A stretch of 64,000 nucleotides of DNA from Geothrix oryzae (GTDB lineage: Bacteria > Acidobacteriota > Holophagae > Holophagales > Holophagaceae): NCBI RefSeq assembly GCF_030295385.1, contig NZ_AP027079.1, positions 1,612,001-1,676,000 of the forward strand. Reading direction: 5' to 3'. The translations under genes were made by a program, and so were the position numbers. Within the stretch, counting starts at the first letter, position 1. The number at the start of each line of letters is the position of its first letter. Positions 60,724 to 64,000 of this stretch are shown piece after piece. The notes beneath the pieces are model-generated. The model saw only the letters and a list, made by a program, of their open reading frames with translations, made no database searches and was not told the DNA's origin.

Positions 60724-60783
60724 TCACCACTCCTGCAGTTGCCGTCGTATCGGAGCGTCCGCCCCTGGGGCTGAACCGACTCG

Positions 60784-61893
60784 TCAGTCTTTGCCCAGTA
60801 CCCGCCGGTACAGCGCCTCGTACTGATCCACGATGGGGCCTTCCGCGAAGGTGCCGAGCGCCCGCTCGCGCGCGGCATCGCCCATGGTGAGGCGCAGATC
60901 CTCGTCGCGCAGCAGGGTCACCGCGTCAGCCGCCATGGCCTCCACATCACCCATGGGCTCCAGGTAGCCGTCGATGCCGTGGCGCACCACCTCGGGCAGG
61001 CCCCCCACGCGGCTGGCGATGACCGGCACCCGGTGACCCATGGCCTCCAGGGCCGCCAAACCGAAGCTCTCGGTGGCGCTGGGCAGCAGGAAGAGGTCGG
61101 AACAGGCCAGCACGGTGCCGATGTCCAGCTGCTTGCCCGTGAAGCGCACCTCGGACGCGAACCCCCGGTCGCGGCAATAGGCCTCGGCCTCCACGCGATC
61201 CGGCCCGTCGCCCACCATCACCAGGCGCGCGGGCACCTCCTTACGGACCAGCTCGAATACCTTCAGCACATCCATCACGCGCTTCACGGGTCTGAAATTG
61301 GAGATGTGGGTCAGCACCGCGGTGGCCCTGGGGGCCAGCCAGGCCCGGCAGTCGGGGCGCTCCTGGCCGGGGGGTTCCACGAAGTTGCCGATGACATCGA
61401 TGTCGCGGCCCACTCCGAAGGTCCGGTAGGTCTCGTCCCGCAGGTACTCGGAAACGGCGGTCACGCCATCGCTCTCCCGGATGGCCATCTTCACCATGGG
61501 AAGGTAGCTCGGGTCGCTGCCCACCACGGTGATGTCCGTGCCGTGGAGGGTGGTCACGACCTTCAGGCCCGGGATGGCCATGCGGGCCAGCAGGGCGGCC
61601 ATGGCGTGGGGGATGGCGTAATGCGCGTGGATGATCTCCAGGCCGTGGTGCTCGGCCACATCCGCCATCTTGGAGCCCAGGGCGATGGAATAGGGGGCGT
61701 CCTCGAAGAGGGGATAGGTGGTGGCCCGGACCTCGTGGAAGTTGATGCGGTCCTCGAAGCCCACCAGCCGCGGCGGCACGCTGGGGCTGAGGATGTGCAC
61801 CTCATGGCCCCGGGCGGCGAGAGCCTTGCCCACCTCCGTGGCCACGACGCCCGAGCCGCCGAAGGTGCTGTAGCAGGAGATGCCGATGCGCAT
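60784..61893 (-). CDS. bshA: N-acetyl-alpha-D-glucosaminyl L-malate synthase
   Basis: A 369-residue GT4 glycosyltransferase matching BshA, which joins UDP-GlcNAc and L-malate in the first step of bacillithiol synthesis. MRIGISCYSTFGGSGVVATEVGKALAARGHEVH, HAHYAIPHA, TTLHGTDIT, VSEYLRDETY and FLLPSATESFGLAALEAMGHRVPVIASRVGGLPEVV are close to Bacillus BshA. The acceptor-site region is intact. No bshB or bshC is in the window. It is divergent from yggT. Confidence 0.92.
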   Translation of the reverse strand: MRIGISCYSTFGGSGVVATEVGKALAARGHEVHILSPSVPPRLVGFEDRINFHEVRATTYPLFEDAPYSIALGSKMADVAEHHGLEIIHAHYAIPHAMAALLARMAIPGLKVVTTLHGTDITVVGSDPSYLPMVKMAIRESDGVTAVSEYLRDETYRTFGVGRDIDVIGNFVEPPGQERPDCRAWLAPRATAVLTHISNFRPVKRVMDVLKVFELVRKEVPARLVMVGDGPDRVEAEAYCRDRGFASEVRFTGKQLDIGTVLACSDLFLLPSATESFGLAALEAMGHRVPVIASRVGGLPEVVRHGIDGYLEPMGDVEAMAADAVTLLRDEDLRLTMGDAARERALGTFAEGPIVDQYEALYRRVLGKD

Positions 61894-61942
61894 GGAAGAT
61901 CCTCACTCCCAGCTATGATGGGGTGTTCCCAGGATCCTGCCC

Positions 61943-62200
61943 ATGCCTCTTCTCTTCGCCATCGCCTACTACGCCCTGGATGTCCTGATCTATCTGCTGT
62001 TGGCGGTGGCCATCCTGTCCTGGTTCCCGATCGACCCCGGGAACCGCTGGATCCGCCTGCTGCACGCGATCACCGACCCGATCCTCCACCCCATCCGGGC
62101 CATCGTGCCGAGCATCGGGGGGTTCAGCTTCGACATCCTCGTCGCCGTGCTGCTGCTCGGCGTCATCCAGAGGGTCTTTCTGCGGGCCCTGGCCTCCTAG
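61943..62200 (+). CDS. yggT: YggT family membrane protein
   Basis: An 85-residue protein with two membrane segments around the conserved motif FPIDPGNRWIRLLHAITDPILHPIRAIVPSIGGFSFDILVAV. YggT proteins are linked to osmotic tolerance and, in Gram-positives, to the cell-division region (YlmG). Its direct downstream neighbour is divIVA, the same pairing found in the dcw-adjacent region of Gram-positives. TATGAT at 61913-61918 could be the -10 of this unit. Confidence 0.92.
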   Translation: MPLLFAIAYYALDVLIYLLLAVAILSWFPIDPGNRWIRLLHAITDPILHPIRAIVPSIGGFSFDILVAVLLLGVIQRVFLRALAS

Positions 62201-62209
62201 GAGCGTGTC

Positions 62210-62758
62210 ATGAAGTACACCCCCCTCGACATCCAGCGCCGAGAATTCGAGAAGGTCTTCCGCGGCCTCGAGGAATCCGAGGTCCGTTCCTTCCTCCACG
62301 AGGTGGCTGCCGAGTGGGAGGAGGTTCTGGCGGAGAACCAGAAGCTGAAGGAGGAGATCCTCGACAGCCGCGAGCGGCTGCGGCAGTACCAGGACCAGGA
62401 CCGCATCTTCCGCGAGACCCTGCTCCAGGCCCAGCGCACCCGCGAGGATGTGCTGGACGGCGCCAGCCGCGAGAAGGAACTGATCATCCGCGAGGCCCAG
62501 TTCAAGGCGGAGGAGATCATCCGCGAGGCCCAGCAGCATGTGGTCGAGATGGAGGTGCAGCTCCGCAACCTCAAGATGGAGCGCATCCGCTTCTTCCGGG
62601 AGCTGGAGGCCCTCATGGACCGCACGCGCCGCCACATCCAGGAGGAGGCACCGGACATGTATGTGCCCGCGCCCCCGACCTTGAACCTGGAGAACCTCGA
62701 CCTCACCGCGCTGGACGAGCCCGCCCTGCCCCCCCGCCGGCCCAGTCCCGCCCCCTGA
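62210..62758 (+). CDS. divIVA: DivIVA family coiled-coil protein
   Basis: A 182-residue DivIVA domain protein. The N-terminal membrane-binding, curvature-sensing part (TPLDIQRREFEKVFRGLEESEVRSFLHEVA) is followed by a long coiled coil to about residue 145 and a short Pro-rich tail. It probably localises to the poles or septum and organises wall growth or division partners. It starts 9 nt after yggT. DivIVA is best known in Gram-positives; related proteins occur in some diderms. Confidence 0.92.
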   Translation: MKYTPLDIQRREFEKVFRGLEESEVRSFLHEVAAEWEEVLAENQKLKEEILDSRERLRQYQDQDRIFRETLLQAQRTREDVLDGASREKELIIREAQFKAEEIIREAQQHVVEMEVQLRNLKMERIRFFRELEALMDRTRRHIQEEAPDMYVPAPPTLNLENLDLTALDEPALPPRRPSPAP

Positions 62759-62802
62759 GCCCCATCATCGGACCGCCCCCCATCTGAATCCCCGGAGTCC
62801 CC

Positions 62803-63975
<1,173 letters not shown>

Positions 63976-64000
63976 CACCGCCCCATCTGTACCCCAGCCG

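Overview
This window is GC-rich (about two thirds G+C by eye, with strongly G/C-ending codons) and densely packed. It reads as chromosome from a Gram-negative Acidobacteriota member, most likely Holophagaceae (Geothrix/Holophaga-like). The grounds are outer-membrane functions (LptF/LptG, an MlaEFD-type lipid transporter, KdsD) found beside genes usually linked with Gram-positives (SpoVG, DivIVA, BshA), an N-terminally extended Hfq, and a full FAD/Fe-S lactate oxidation set. The taxonomic call is inference from gene content; no rRNA is present.

Layout. 1-12431: end of tdh, a small lipoprotein, udk, rhodanese, Nudix, yajQ, a polyprenyl synthase, a cytoplasmic TolB/TPR protein, a PilT-like ATPase with a doubled N-domain, sucCD with a strong terminator, a thioesterase, a radical SAM protein and a CapA-like lipoprotein. 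12429-12698: a 270-bp MITE-like element whose terminal inverted repeats supply the stop codons of both flanking genes. 12696-17245 (minus): HD protein, truA, receiver, PHP phosphoesterase, FlhB-like fragment protein and a GT2 synthase, divergent from a PEGA-domain Ser/Thr kinase. 19335-32118 (minus): tRNA-Gln, spoVG, pgeF, pbpG, then a tight block ubiA-like/DUF116/MCE/mlaF/mlaE/glmU/class IV aminotransferase/pdxA/hfq, then a PAS histidine kinase divergent from a Fur-family gene. 32586-39882: tRNA-Gly, tRNA-Cys, MEMO1-like protein, an Mpv17-like membrane protein, mnmA, a fused LptF-LptG, kdsD divergent from a Lon-N protein, and a CAT-anticodon tRNA that looks like tRNA-Ile2.

39940-48375 is a lactate regulon: a GntR/FadR regulator, an operator matching the FadR-family consensus, lactate permease, a terminator, FAD/Fe-S D-lactate dehydrogenase and lutABC. 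A tRNA-Met gene (48412-48488) follows. From there to a 32-nt degenerate copy of the tRNA-Met 3' end at 55583-55614 lies a 7.1-kb segment with a LytS/LytT two-component system, a DASS/SLC13 carboxylate transporter and a GlcD/GlcF flavoprotein/Fe-S pair. It looks like an old tRNA-targeted island carrying a second 2-hydroxyacid oxidation module. 55750-63975: dinB, acyl desaturase, a two-component-type propeller sensor without a kinase domain, bshA, yggT, divIVA and a thiolase.

The most noteworthy items are the tRNA-bounded island, the MITE-like element, the MCE protein with an apparent C-terminal beta-barrel (a single-chain transenvelope bridge), the LptF-LptG fusion, and nested palindromes between the Fur-family gene and the histidine kinase. 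I found no CRISPR array, rRNA, prophage or intact transposase.
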